Shown here piece by piece: positions 47,080 through 58,285 of a stretch of 64,000 nucleotides of DNA. The notes beneath the pieces were generated by a model. That model had not been told where the DNA came from, ran no database searches, and worked only from the letters and a program-made list of their open reading frames with translations. The stretch's first letter is position 1. Each line of letters opens with the position of its first letter. Where the stretch lies: NCBI GenBank assembly GCA_936432065.2, contig OW386285.2, positions 37,565,920 to 37,629,919 of the forward strand, in the 5' to 3' direction. Both the position numbers and the translations under genes were made by a program. Source of the DNA: Rutpela maculata (Eukaryota; Arthropoda; Insecta; Coleoptera; Cerambycidae).

Positions 47080-48710
47080 ATCTTCTCCGCATTCTATAAA
47101 ACATTTATTCATACCATATTTTTCACCATTTTTAACAACGCTCACTCACAATTAACTCACAAATTAGTTTTTGACATTTACGATTATTTATATTTTCTTT
47201 TTTTTACCATAGCCTTCTCAATAAATATTAGAAATGCGATAAATATACATAGATGTCAATGGAAGACAATTCGAACATTTATTATAGTTTAGTTTTTCCT
47301 GTTTTTGGCAAAATTATTTTGTATTATAAGAAATGTTGTTGTTATTAATAATTTTCTATGGCCTCCTCGCAAATATATTAGTCTGGCGGCCACGAAGAAA
47401 ACCCAACAATTTCGTATTAAGTTTTTTTCAAAACGGATTTGGGGTCTAAGGGTCTCCTAGTTTTGATATCCAAGTGATGACAAAGCGTCATCCTTGAGGT
47501 GAAATATCACTCTTTTTAATTTTTTTGTAAATTTTACGTAAATAAACGAGTTTTTTACAAATGGTTTGCTTCTCATAATAAGGTTTATATAAAATTTAAA
47601 CAAAAAATTTTAAATACAGGGTGTTCCAAGAGTATATTATATTTATATATATTAGACTACATCATTTTCTGAACCGATTTCATCATTGGAAAGTGTACAT
47701 TCGTCTTCTTCGCCTTCATTGTCGTTCACAGTGGCAATAGGGGTTAGTTCATTGTAGCAGTGTTCATGTGCTCTGCAAACGCAGAACATTGCACATAGTC
47801 CGGGGTCCAAGCACTCCAAATTCAAGATGACCTGTTCCGACATGACGTACAAATGTTGATACAAGTAATGAAGAGAGCATTACTTGAGGCACTAGAAAAT
47901 ACTTGTCGGATTAATTTTTGCTCTTGCGCAACTTCAGAAATCGCAAAAAAGATGGCGGATTGATAATTACAAAATTATGTTTTACAATGGTTATTCTCCG
48001 TTAAAAAAAAAACTATGTAACCTACCGATCTGATTTTTGGTATGTATACTCAAAAGATATACGTGATGCTAACTCAGCTAATGGTATTTCCGAAAAGAAT
48101 ATTTTTTTTGGAAAAAAATAATTAAAATCAAAAGGTTGATATTTACGTTCTAAAAATTTCGATATGCGGACAACTATGTTAAATTTATGAAATTCTTATA
48201 TACAATTGCTTACCAAATATAGTACATATATTGAAAAAGTTTTTTTTAAAAAGATCCTGTCGATAACGTATACAGTTTTTTGTTTATGATTTTTTTTATG
48301 AGGCGCGTAATTATGCAGCATTAAAATAAAAATAGTCTACACGATAATTGGTATAGTTTAACAGTAAAAAGCACTATATTGTTCAATATAATTGCAAATT
48401 TGAATTACTTTATGTTAAAAATACAACAAAACGAATGAAAGTAGTAGTCGGGCGTTGCCGATTGCGGCCACTCATTTAAAAATATAATAATCGATGCAAA
48501 GTGAATTGTGTGTTCGAGCAAAATGTTAATCAATTAATCAAATAGGTATTCGCAATTGGCCATGCCCAAGTACAACTGCTACTCGTTTTTATATTGTTTA
48601 AGAAATAAAACATTAGTGAGAAATATTATTTTAGCATATTTAATAGAAAGCAGAAAAGGGAGATATTTTAAATAGAACATTAATGTTGTATAATACGTAA
48701 TTTTTGTGTA
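47080..48710. other. Unassigned AT-rich sequence
   Basis: A 70-codon minus-strand frame (47864-47652) with several Cys and an acidic tail is the only open stretch of note; it was not accepted as a gene. A TACAGGGTGTTCC tip lies near 47617. Confidence 0.3.
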
Positions 48711-48714
48711 TAAC

Positions 48715-49000
48715 TATTCTTACATGTTAGTCAGAATCACTATCATTATAAAATGATGCATATTGCTTTTTCCCTTAAAACAATTTTCAGGAAAAGCAGC
48801 ACACGAGCACGCAATTGAATACCACTCACAAGAACATTTTGTGTCGCGTTTTATTTTACAGTTGCACTTTTTAATTTAAGTTCAGATAAATTTTTTTTGT
48901 CGACATTATCGGTACCAGCTCCTGATTTCCAATTCTGCATCCAAAATTTTGTGCAAGAGGTAATTTGAATGACGGTTCATAACACTGTAGGGAGCGTAAA
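48715..49000 (-). pseudogene. Cys-rich C-terminal remnant of a repetitive ORF
   Basis: Minus-strand translation with one frame break gives LAQNFGCRIGNQELVPIMS (about 48965-48905), then a Cys-rich stretch KCNCKIKRDTKCSCEWYSIA followed by CSCAA and ENCF (about 48865-48775), then a stop. The CxC...CxC pattern could bind zinc. I associate this combination with multi-copy insect ORFs of unknown function, perhaps the same kind as at 25955-26450, but that rests on memory. Only the end of the gene is present. Confidence 0.4.
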
Positions 49001-49054
49001 TAACTTTTATTACATTATTTTACCTTTTAATAATTTTCAAACATATACATATAA

Positions 49055-49478
49055 TAGGGTGACCATACGTCCGGAATTTTGGAGTACTGTCCAGCATTTA
49101 CAAGTGTCCAGCGAAAGTCCAGCATTCTGACCATATGTCCGGAATTTCGCTGGAAAGTATTATAAGTGTCCAGCATAAGTTCAGCATTCAGGTTATAGTG
49201 AAGTTACACTATTACATTTTATTTGGAAAAATTTTTTTGATACTTGCTTTTCGTTCATAAAAAATTTTGTGATCAAAAAATTTTTTTTAGAATTCTCCGC
49301 CTCCGCTCAAAAAATTTTTTTCGGATTTCTCCCCCCGCTCATCAAAAATATTTTTTTTCGGATTCTCCCCCCCCCGCTCATCAAAAAAATTTTTGTTATT
49401 TTCAGTTCAAGCTGAAGGCGCAGATCCGCCCTTGGCAGAAGTGTTCAGCATTCACTTAACAAAAATCTGGTCACCCTA
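49055..49478. mobile_element. Non-autonomous hAT MITE with 8-bp target duplication
   Basis: The ends are TAGGGTGACCA at 49055 and TGGT(C)ACCCTA-type sequence ending at 49478 (TGGTCACCCTA). It is flanked by a perfect 8-bp repeat ACATATAA (49047-49054 and 49479-49486). Internally, GTCCAGCATT-like motifs repeat near the left end. A C-rich unit containing TTTTTTCGGATT(T)CTCC and CCCGCTCATC occurs about three times at 49285-49400. It is 424 bp with no transposase; its tip resembles that of the 3.1 kb hAT at 1867. Confidence 0.9.
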
Positions 49479-49539
49479 ACATATAATACATTTGTAAAGT
49501 TGACGTGTATGTACATTGAAAATATTTGCAAAAAACTGA

Positions 49540-49974
49540 TGTGGGGGGGTGTAAGATGAGTAATGGAATACATAAAGACAGATTTTGGAATTTTTCTCTG
49601 TTTGTCTGCTTGTCTGTTTGAACGCACATCACGCAGAAACTACTTAACCAATTAGGTTTATCTAAGCTTGGAGTAACATTTAGTTCTTATTTCATCGAAA
49701 TCGGCCTAGAATAAGCCAAGTTTTATGAAAATAGGTCTAGTAGAACAGGAGATACAGCTTGATCTCTACAATAAGCGTATTTGCACGGCATAAACTTTTA
49801 AGATCAAACTTCTGTAATATTCCAGAAAATTCGAGAGTACTCTGGAATATTCCAGAAAATTTGTGAGTTTTCTGAAATATTTCAGAATGGTGATTCTACC
49901 TCAAACGTCGTTTATAAAGAAGCTTTTTAGTCAATTTCAAAATTCCACGCGAACGTAACCGCGGGCATAGCTAG
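49540..49974. mobile_element. Possible non-autonomous Helitron-like element, 3' end
   Basis: The segment ends GTAACCGCGGGCATAGCTAG followed by T, the CTRR-type end and T host base expected of Helitrons, with a small GC-rich inverted stretch just before. Internal blocks (TTTGTCTGCTTGTCTGTTTG, then ACTACTTAACCAATTAG) resemble dispersed insect repeats with the same end that I recall. The 5' end is not identified and no Rep/helicase is present. Confidence 0.35.
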
Positions 49975-49979
49975 TAAAT

Positions 49980-50680
49980 AATAAATATGAACCGCAAACA
50001 ATAATCAATCGATTTAAATAATCAAACACAAATACTTTTTATAATGTTAAAATGTTAAGACAAATAACTTCACACTATATACATAAGTACATACGCCTAG
50101 TAAACATAACATACCAGCTAATTCCACTGTAAACTGTTTTCATGCGCTTTATGAATTTTGGGAGAGCTGTCGCCTTTATTACATGCGCCGCATCATGCAC
50201 CCATTTTAAAAATTCACAACTCGAATACTATATGCAATATCAACTTAGTTCTTGTCTCAAAAACATTTTCAATATATTGGGTATGTCTTTTAGCATAGTT
50301 TTTACACAAAAAAATTAAAATTGAAGTACTTGCTCGTATGTCGAAATTCTTACTACAATATTTTATAGTTACAGATTTCATATTTTTTTCCCAAAAAACT
50401 AAACATATTTAAAAAATGCCATCGAGCCTCATCCAAACGCTTATGTCTTTAGTGTATACTATAAAAAAATTAGATGGATAGCACTCATAGTTTCTTTTAC
50501 AGGACGTGTTATGTATTAAAAAACATTTTTTTAGGAATTATCATTTCGTCTCTTTTCTTATCATTTAAGAAGTTATGCAAGAGCTGATAAGAATCCGACA
50601 AGTCATTTCTGGTGTCCTATATAATCCTTTCTGCAAATCTGAAGTTGAAAAATGTACGTCATATCGGAACAGGTTGCTTG
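49980..50680. other. AT-rich sequence, nothing recognised
   Basis: No supportable feature. Confidence 0.35.
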
Positions 50681-50689
50681 GAATTTAGA

Positions 50690-51215
50690 GCGATTTCGTA
50701 CTGTTGGACCCCAGACTAACAGGGTAACCTAGAGCTTTTACAGCTACATCTGTTTGTATTGCATGGTTTGTTACTGCTACAAGAGCACCTAATTAATCGC
50801 AGGCCCACATGACTCATCGCTTTGACGAGAAAGTCTAGTATTTTATCCATTAAACTCTGGGCATTTATCTTTATGGAAAACATCCTTAAGAAAACAGCAG
50901 TCCTTCTCCTTAGCTTTTTGATTAAACAAAATTTGACGGCATAAAATTGTTAGTGGTAGAACTGTTTTTTTTAAACCTTTAAAGACATTATCGGCTTTTC
51001 AGAACCATAGTATCTTTTAGTTTCATAGCCCAATTTTTTAGATATGTCACCTTTTGGGACACGTTTAATTTCTGATACATTATGGTTTTGTTGTACGTAT
51101 AAAAATTCTCCTGCTTACGTAGTTTGAGCGGCAAGGACAGCCAGAGAATGGGTACTGGTTTTGCCATTTTGCGATGAGATTTCTGTGTCAAAATTGTCAA
51201 CAATAATCTGGGTTA
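50690..51215 (-). pseudogene. Remnant of a repetitive ORF with Cys-rich C-terminus
   Basis: Minus-strand translation across frame breaks begins IIVDNFDTEISSQNGKTSTH and SLAVLAAQ (about 51213-51120). It continues with IKRVPKGDISKK, RYYGSEKPIMSLK, and a segment like AMSHVGLRLIRCSCSS, then NKPCNTNRCSCKSSRLPC (about 50780-50715). The Asn-Phe-Asp segment followed much later by CxC...CNxxxCxC suggests a single protein with a metal-binding tail. I recall similar multi-copy sequences in animal genomes but cannot name the family. Stops and frameshifts show it is not functional. Confidence 0.4.
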
Positions 51216-51469
51216 GTGTAGCATCATTCCTTTTAGTAATTTATAGATTTAAGATGCTCCAGTAGCACCCAATTTTGTACGTTTAAAATTTCAATTTTCG
51301 GTGATATACCAAATTGTAAATTTTTTTCCATTTCCTGTAAAACTTTGTAAAATCAATAAATTCAATAAGTTAACGCACAATTAACCATACAATAATGAGA
51401 AAACATTAAGAACTAAGTAGTATTCAAGTTTAAAGTCAAAAACATATACAATCATTTTATTAATAAGAT

Positions 51470-51626
51470 TTTTAATTTTTTTCAGCATATTTTGGTACCA
51501 CAGGTGGCTTTGCCTTTGTATCATAAGTAGATCCTAATTTGTTCTATATTTAAGTAAAATTTGATTCAAATCGAAAACAAAATAAAAAAGTTATAAGGGC
51601 GTCGTCATTTTAAGTGAGTCACACTG
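51470..51626. mobile_element. Partial copy of the 39605 MITE
   Basis: TTCAGCATATTTTGGTACCA, GTATCATAAGTAGATCCTAA and the end AAGTGAGTCACACTG (followed by TA) match the right arm of 39605-40302. The left arm is absent. Confidence 0.65.
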
Positions 51627-51924
51627 TATTTAAGGAAATGTATAGATTTCGACAAAATATTACGCTAGTAAATATGTCGAGTGTTGTAAAATAAAGATTG
51701 TTTTGTGACTGTGATTTATTAGCAGACCACGGTAAACTACTTGATAGAAATATTCAAGGTACCTAATACTTTTTTTTTAATTATCTATTTTGGCTGCCGA
51801 ATATCTCGTAAACTATAACACATAGGAAGAAAATGAATATAGACATTCTTGTAGGAAATTTAATTATGTTTTATTTTGCATAGATTACTTTTTTCCGTAC
51901 GACGCATCGTAAAGCCAAAAACAT

Positions 51925-54900
51925 ATACAATCATCTTATTGTTGTGGTGGTGAGGGGAGGGGGTTGGCATTGGACATAGTCCTTTAGCCACAGAATTTGT
52001 ATGTAATTTAAGTTTATATTTTTAAGTTTGTTGCTCTGATAAACTCAACTAGGATATCGAAAATATCTTTACACCTCAGGCTTAATAAATGGGTAGTGTT
52101 TGCCGGTAATTGAACATTGTTAAGTATCAATTTTTTTAAAAGGATTGTTCTAGGCTGTCTGAAATATTCGCAATAAAAAAAGATGTGATTTAGGTCTCCA
52201 ATAGAAACGCCATCACAAGTGCAAAGGGGAGAATTTTCTACACCAATTTTGTGTAAGTGAGAGGGAAAACAGCCATGGTTTAGCTTTAATCTAGTAATCG
52301 TGGATGAATAGAACTTTGAGACTGAGTAGTTGAATATGTGAGGGATTGTCTTTGGTAGTTTCGTGTGAATTAGCGTATAGTGATTATGAGATGTTTTTGT
52401 AAAATCGGACCAGTATATTTCCCACTTTGCGCGACTATCATGCTTGTATATGTTGATTAAATCCTCATTAGTAACTATGTTATTGATTTCCCGAAGAGAT
52501 GTAGCTTCTTTCGCGAGTTTGTCCGCAATTTCGTTTCCTGCAATCCCGGAATGTCCCTTCGTCCATATGAAAAGTACACTGGTACCTCTTTTTTGGAGAT
52601 CCACTACCTTCTTTTTAATATCAAAGATTACATGATTGTTGCATGACTTATAACAGGTATTACTAATCGCTTGTAGAACAGATTGTGAGTCCGATAAAAT
52701 TACATAATTACATTTACTTAAATTATTTTCTGTTATCCAACTCAAACTACGCAGTATTGCGTAAGCTTCGGCTGTATAAATGGAGCTTATATCCAGCAGT
52801 GCAAACTTAAAAGATTGTTTGTTATTAGATACAAAGAAAGCACACCCTGTACCCTCCCTGCATTTGGAACCGTCGGTATAAATGATTATGTCTTTATTGT
52901 GGCTGCTCAATAAGGACCTCAGAAGGTTATTATTGACTCTGGGAATAGTTGTGAAGCTAGGAAATATGACTGTTGGCTTGAATAATAAAACATCATACTC
53001 CAACATGAAAATCGGATGTTTATCACTACATGTTATAAACTTTTCATGTTTGCTTGTGTTTGTAAATGCATCTGCTAGTGGAGGGCTATTTTTTATGTTC
53101 CAAAATTTATTAGTAAAATTTTCTATTGAAAGACTGTATATAGTGTTGAGAATTATATTATTATTATACGATCTTAATTTAATAATAAATTTACAGGCTA
53201 AGAATTGTCGTCTTAGGTTCAAGGGAGCTTCTTGGGCCTCAGCCAGAATAGCAGGGCATGGAGAGCTCTTCATAGCACCGATGCATATGCGGATGGCTTT
53301 ATACTGAATACGATCTAATATTTCTAAATTTGTATTAGATGACGACCCATATAGCACACAACCATAATCTAAAATGGATCGAATGTAAGACCTGTAGAAG
53401 GTTAGACTAATTTTCGGATCTGCACCATGTTTGCTTTTAGAGACACACTTTAGCATATTTATGCCTTTTTCACACTTATTCTTGATATGTTCGATGTGTT
53501 TAGACCATCTCAGTTTATTGTCCAATACTATACCTAAGTATTTATAATGGTCTACTATTGGAATATCAAGATTGCAGAGTGTAATAATATTTGGTGTCCT
53601 GAGTCTATGCCTGGTAAAAATCATAACCGCCGACTTTTCCGGGGCTATGGTAAATCCATTATCAAATAACCACTGTTTTAGGCAGTACATTATGTACTTT
53701 AGGTCTTTTATACATTCGTTATATGTTTTTTGGTCGGTGTATATGCATATGTCATCTGCATACTGAATTGTTTTTATTGGGGGGCTAAACATACCATGCA
53801 AATCTTGAGTGTATACATTAAATAAAAGGGGACTCAAGACAGAACCCTGTGGAAGTCCTTTAGAAACAACTCTAGGCCCATGCAAATTATTGTTATGGTC
53901 TTTAATAAAGATTCTTCTATTAGTATATAATTCGGTAATTCTAGCAGCTACATTCATTCCGATTCCCAAATTACATAACTTATTATTTAATATATCCAAG
54001 TCAACTGCATCATATGCACCTTTTAAATCAACATATAGACAAGCTAAGTACGTATTTTGTGAGAAAGATAATTGTACGTCGGATACTAATTGTGCAACTG
54101 CATCTATAGTGCCATTTCCCTTACGAAATCCATATTGAGCATGAGGTAACAGTGATCTATTTTCTACTTGCCATTCAAGTCTTAATCTAATCATTCTTTC
54201 GAAAGTTTTTACTAGGCAGGACATAAGTGATATAGGTCGATATGATGAAGGTACTAGCGTGTCCTTATTTGGTTTTAACAATAGAATTATTGCTATTTCT
54301 TTAAACTGCGGAATATAATCCCCGTTTACCCACCAGTTATTATAAATTTGTAAAAGTAACTGTTTTGCAGAGTCTGGCAAGTTTCTCAACATTTTGTATG
54401 AAAAACTATCTATCCCGGGTGAAGAGTTGCTCGTATTTTCTAGAGCAATATCTAATTCGCTTATAGTAAATTTTTCAATTAGTTTGTTGTTTGATGTTGG
54501 TGTGTGGTAGTTATTCGGGTTTATTTGTGATATATTATTTGGTACATAAGCCGGTGCAAAACAATCTAGTAATTTTTCAATCAGTTCCTCTGTTAAAGGG
54601 TTTTTTTTAGTCTGATAATTTTTATTGTTAATTTTTTTAATGAACTTCCATATTTCTGAAGGGTGGGTATTTTTATTTAGTTTATTTAAAAATATTTTCC
54701 AACTTTCCTTTTGTTTAATTCTGAATAATCGTTTAGTTTGTGCATCTATATTTTTAAAAGATAGATAATTTTCTAAGTTAGACTGTGCTTTGTATTTGGT
54801 CAGTGCTTCTCGACGAGAAATATCCAAGCGAGTACAATTATCGTCCCACCAGAAGGGACGGGGTGCCTTTGGTGAGAATGGTTTGTTTATTTTCATAGAG

Positions 54901-55015
54901 CTACAAGACGCATTATTTATAGAAGTTACTAGTAGGCTAAATTCATCTTATTGTTTTGAAACACTTTGTATATCTCAAGTTGCTCAAAGATGCCAGCTTG
55001 TCATCAGTCGGATAT
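51925..55015 (-). mobile_element. I-clade LINE, 5'-truncated, with near-intact ORF2 end
   Basis: The minus-strand element includes the ORF2 region 54896-52014, a short upstream coding extension to about 55015 and a ~90-bp 3' region ending near the C-rich and CAACAATAAG sequence at about 51925. The apurinic endonuclease domain expected upstream is missing, which indicates 5' truncation. No target duplication was identified. Confidence 0.8.
52014..54896 (-). CDS. LINE ORF2: reverse transcriptase plus RNase H (I clade)
   Basis: A 960-codon uninterrupted frame encodes the enzyme that copies LINE RNA at a nicked target site. The first ~150 residues are the end of the inter-domain region (WWDDNC). 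The reverse transcriptase follows (about 160-470): SYRPISLMS, the first catalytic Asp in LYVDLKGAYDAVD, KGLPQGSVLSPLLFN, and the YADD box at residues 379-382. YKYLGIVLD marks the thumb. A complete RNase H domain follows (about 668-800), with Asp675 in YTDGS, Glu710 in TAEAYA, Asp736 in LSDSQS and Asp792 in GNEIADKLA. A Cys/His-containing segment (CTCDGVSIGDLNHIFFYC) lies near the C-terminus. RT plus RNase H without LTRs is characteristic of the I group. The Met start is simply the first in a frame that continues upstream; the true N-terminus with its endonuclease is lost. Confidence 0.85.
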   Translation of the reverse strand: MKINKPFSPKAPRPFWWDDNCTRLDISRREALTKYKAQSNLENYLSFKNIDAQTKRLFRIKQKESWKIFLNKLNKNTHPSEIWKFIKKINNKNYQTKKNPLTEELIEKLLDCFAPAYVPNNISQINPNNYHTPTSNNKLIEKFTISELDIALENTSNSSPGIDSFSYKMLRNLPDSAKQLLLQIYNNWWVNGDYIPQFKEIAIILLLKPNKDTLVPSSYRPISLMSCLVKTFERMIRLRLEWQVENRSLLPHAQYGFRKGNGTIDAVAQLVSDVQLSFSQNTYLACLYVDLKGAYDAVDLDILNNKLCNLGIGMNVAARITELYTNRRIFIKDHNNNLHGPRVVSKGLPQGSVLSPLLFNVYTQDLHGMFSPPIKTIQYADDICIYTDQKTYNECIKDLKYIMYCLKQWLFDNGFTIAPEKSAVMIFTRHRLRTPNIITLCNLDIPIVDHYKYLGIVLDNKLRWSKHIEHIKNKCEKGINMLKCVSKSKHGADPKISLTFYRSYIRSILDYGCVLYGSSSNTNLEILDRIQYKAIRICIGAMKSSPCPAILAEAQEAPLNLRRQFLACKFIIKLRSYNNNIILNTIYSLSIENFTNKFWNIKNSPPLADAFTNTSKHEKFITCSDKHPIFMLEYDVLLFKPTVIFPSFTTIPRVNNNLLRSLLSSHNKDIIIYTDGSKCREGTGCAFFVSNNKQSFKFALLDISSIYTAEAYAILRSLSWITENNLSKCNYVILSDSQSVLQAISNTCYKSCNNHVIFDIKKKVVDLQKRGTSVLFIWTKGHSGIAGNEIADKLAKEATSLREINNIVTNEDLINIYKHDSRAKWEIYWSDFTKTSHNHYTLIHTKLPKTIPHIFNYSVSKFYSSTITRLKLNHGCFPSHLHKIGVENSPLCTCDGVSIGDLNHIFFYCEYFRQPRTILLKKLILNNVQLPANTTHLLSLRCKDIFDILVEFIRATNLKI

Positions 55016-55206
55016 GGTAAATAGACATATAAATCTACGAGAATTCGTTAAAAAAAAACTTAATACGAAAATTTTCACTTCAGGGAAAAAACACTATTTT
55101 GCTGCCGGACTATATTAAATTTTTCCCAAATTAACCACTTTTTCTAGAGACAAATATGACATATGGATAGCTAATTTAAGTTGAGATCGAATAATGAAAT
55201 AATTTA

Positions 55207-55531
55207 CCGGGTGTTCCATTTAAGAAAACACAAATTATGTCTATATTTCGAAAACTGAGGCTTGCATAATTTTCTTCTTATCAGCAAAGGATTCTACTCA
55301 AAAAAGTGCCTTAAGAATGTGTTACTCAATTTTCGATTCGACACTTGATAATTGAGTCATTTGGAAATGCCAATTTTCCTCTGTAGCTCGGCAGTAGAAA
55401 AAGATAGACGATCGTGGTTTACGCCATTTTTTGTTTCTCTAAAATCGAGGTTAGGACACCTATATTGGTTTTTGTCTGTATGCCATAGTTTTAGAGAAAA
55501 CCCCAAATCCCATCTAATTTGGTCCACCCTG
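55207..55531. mobile_element. TA-flanked MITE, CAGGGTG-type ends
   Basis: The ends are CCGGGTGTTCCATTTAAG at 55207 and CTAATTTGGTCCACCCTG at 55531, imperfectly inverted. TA borders each end. It is 325 bp, non-coding and consistent with a Tc1/mariner-type MITE. Confidence 0.55.
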
Positions 55532-55539
55532 TACATTAT

Positions 55540-56500
55540 GTATTCTCGACTACGCAGCAGTAATACTAAACGATGAAGGAATACATACCAAGAAAATCTG
55601 TACTCTTGTATTCCTAGGGAATGGGAAAGGCAAATTAACCCATTAGAGAGTGATATTTACAAACTTTTATCAAATTTTGATTTTTTTTTTTATTTAAACT
55701 TGAATTGTTTTGTAAGCTTTGATGTAATATATATCGCTCACGTCTTAGTCATAAAACAGAGTAACAATCATCATTAATATGGAAGCGTATAAAAAAAGCC
55801 TAAAAAGTGAAAACGAAATGGGGACAAGGACGTCTAATTTCTATTAAGGTTGATTCTCATCAATTATCTTTTATTATATCTACTGTATGAAAGTAACTTA
55901 GCGGTATAAAATTATAATCACTCTAATATACAAAGAGGATTATTAAACAAACAACAATTTTTTTCTCTAGATGATATAAAAGCGAGCTTTTGTGTCTTTA
56001 ATATCTTTAATTGGGAAAATGTTGTTGTTAAAATAAAAGAGGTTCGTTGAATTAATATAATGTTTAAGCTACCAAAGTTAATGTGGAGAAAAAATGTATA
56101 TTAACCGGGGCATGGTGACCTATGATTGCATCCCTAATTTATACTCTTACTATAACTATATAACTACAATTTAAATTACTAAAATGGATCTGGGATTGGC
56201 CCTTTGTGAAACATATTAAATGTGTATTTTAAACAACTTCAAAAATTTAAAAACGAGAGGAGGTTCTCATTCGACACATATGTATGTTTATTTACGTCAT
56301 ACTGTTTTATTATTGTGTTTTTATTGCTTAGTTACCAACTACATAATAGTGTACTTTATACCCTTGCGGGCATAAAGTGCATTTTACGGCCCGCGCGGGT
56401 ATAAAGACAAAAAAACATTTTTTGGTTAACTTATTAATAAACTTTATTAATTATAAAATATGAAATTAAAGTATTATGTAAATAATATAATAATAATAAC
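55540..56500. other. AT-rich sequence with one GC-rich hairpin
   Basis: ACTTTATACCCTTGCGGGC (from about 56351) and GCCCGCGCGGGTATAAAG (to about 56406) form a GC-rich hairpin. Nothing else was supported. Confidence 0.4.
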
Positions 56501-56507
56501 TTTATTT

Positions 56508-58250
56508 AGTCGAATTCACATTAAACTGGCAATTTTGGAAGAATCCGGTAATAGTTAGATTGCCTGCAGCAAGTGTTGATTCATGTTTCATTCTCTGGGT
56601 GTCAAGTTTCTGTAAGGAAAAGCCAGATCCAGAAGGTATGCCTGCCAGCATCCTTGAAACCGCATTTTTTTAAAGATTTACTGTCCTCTGAATATCCTTC
56701 AGCAACCGACGTACTCTTCCATCCACCATGGCGCTTCAACGTGGTCATACTGGCTCCAGCCTTTGCCAGAAGAGTTGCCGATGTTCGACGCGGACAGTGT
56801 CCTGTATATTTATCAGGATCGCTCAAGCCCAGATATTTCGCAATGATGAACAGGATTTTTCCAAATGTGTTTTTTCCAACTGGCTGTACAGTACAGCGAC
56901 CTTGTCTATAGGTCAGAAACAGTCTTTTATCTGTACAATCACGTGGTCGTAAAGACATGTAGTCTCTTATCGTAGTGTCTTGAATTTGATTTTATTGAGA
57001 AAAAATTATATGCTATAGGCTTTAGGGGTAAATTCCTGTCATGGATAATCTCTTATCTTAAGTATAGGAAAATATCAGTTAGAATCGGAAATATTTTTTC
57101 TGATAAATATGAAACCCATATTGGTGTTCCGCAGGGATCTGTGCTGGGTCTTCTTATATTTTTATAATTTATTAATGATTTACCAACATATATTTCTGCA
57201 AATTGTGTTATAATGTATGCAGACGATATCACTTTAGGAATTAATGCAGAAAGTCCAGCGGATCTCCAAGATAAATTTAATATTATTTCCAATTAATTTA
57301 CTAAATATTGTTGGAAAAACGGTTTAATTGTCAATGCAGATAAAACAGTCGCCATGAATTTTTACAATAGGAAAAAAAGTGATGATCATTTCGATATAAA
57401 AGTCAATAATGTGACGATAGAAATATCATGTTCTAATAAGTTTTTAGGTACTTATATTGATGGTGCCTTAAGTTATACATGTCACATTGATCATGTCTGT
57501 AAAAAAATTAATAGTAGTTACTATGCTATACTACATCTAAAAAAATCTGTCGACACAAAAAGTCTGATTAATATTTACCACGCCCTTGTTAACTCGGTGC
57601 TTTCATATAATGTTATCATGTGGGGAAATATCACTGTTGGCTATTGTAATAGAATATTTATTACCCAAAAAAGAATTATCAGGCTTATTTTCTCATTAAA
57701 ACCAACAGATTCGTGCCAACCAGTTTTCCGGGAACACAAAATACTAACTTTTCCGTCCCTTTATATTTATAATTGTATTTTATATGTAAAAAAAAATATC
57801 GATACGTTTCAAGCTAATGCCGCCCATCATAATTACAGCACGAGACATGGTTCTCTTCTCGAGTGACCCAGACATCGTTCTTGTTTAGACCCCATCATAT
57901 GCTGGAAGAAAATTCTATAATAATTTGCCTGAAACTATAAAGTTAACAATCCCCCTGCACCACTTCAAAAAGAAACTAAAATCATTTTTGATTAATAAAT
58001 CTTATTATATTGTGACTGATTAACTGGATGATGCGTGATCAGCAGATTTTTAAATAATTCAGTTTTACTAATATATTTACATGTTGTGTAAAATTTTGTT
58101 TAGTGTGTAAAATTGTCATTCACATATTAATATTTTAAATAATGGATGTTTTTAAAAATTACTAATTTAATACCTATTTAATTGTGCATTAATGTAATGT
58201 ATTTCTTTGACCTGTTCAATATCATGTATATTGATCGAACGGACCAATAA

Positions 58251-58285
<35 letters not shown>

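Noticed and set aside
47652..47864. 70-codon frame with Cys residues and an acidic C-terminus
   Set aside because: Too short and unlike anything I recognise; flanking sequence gives no extension.
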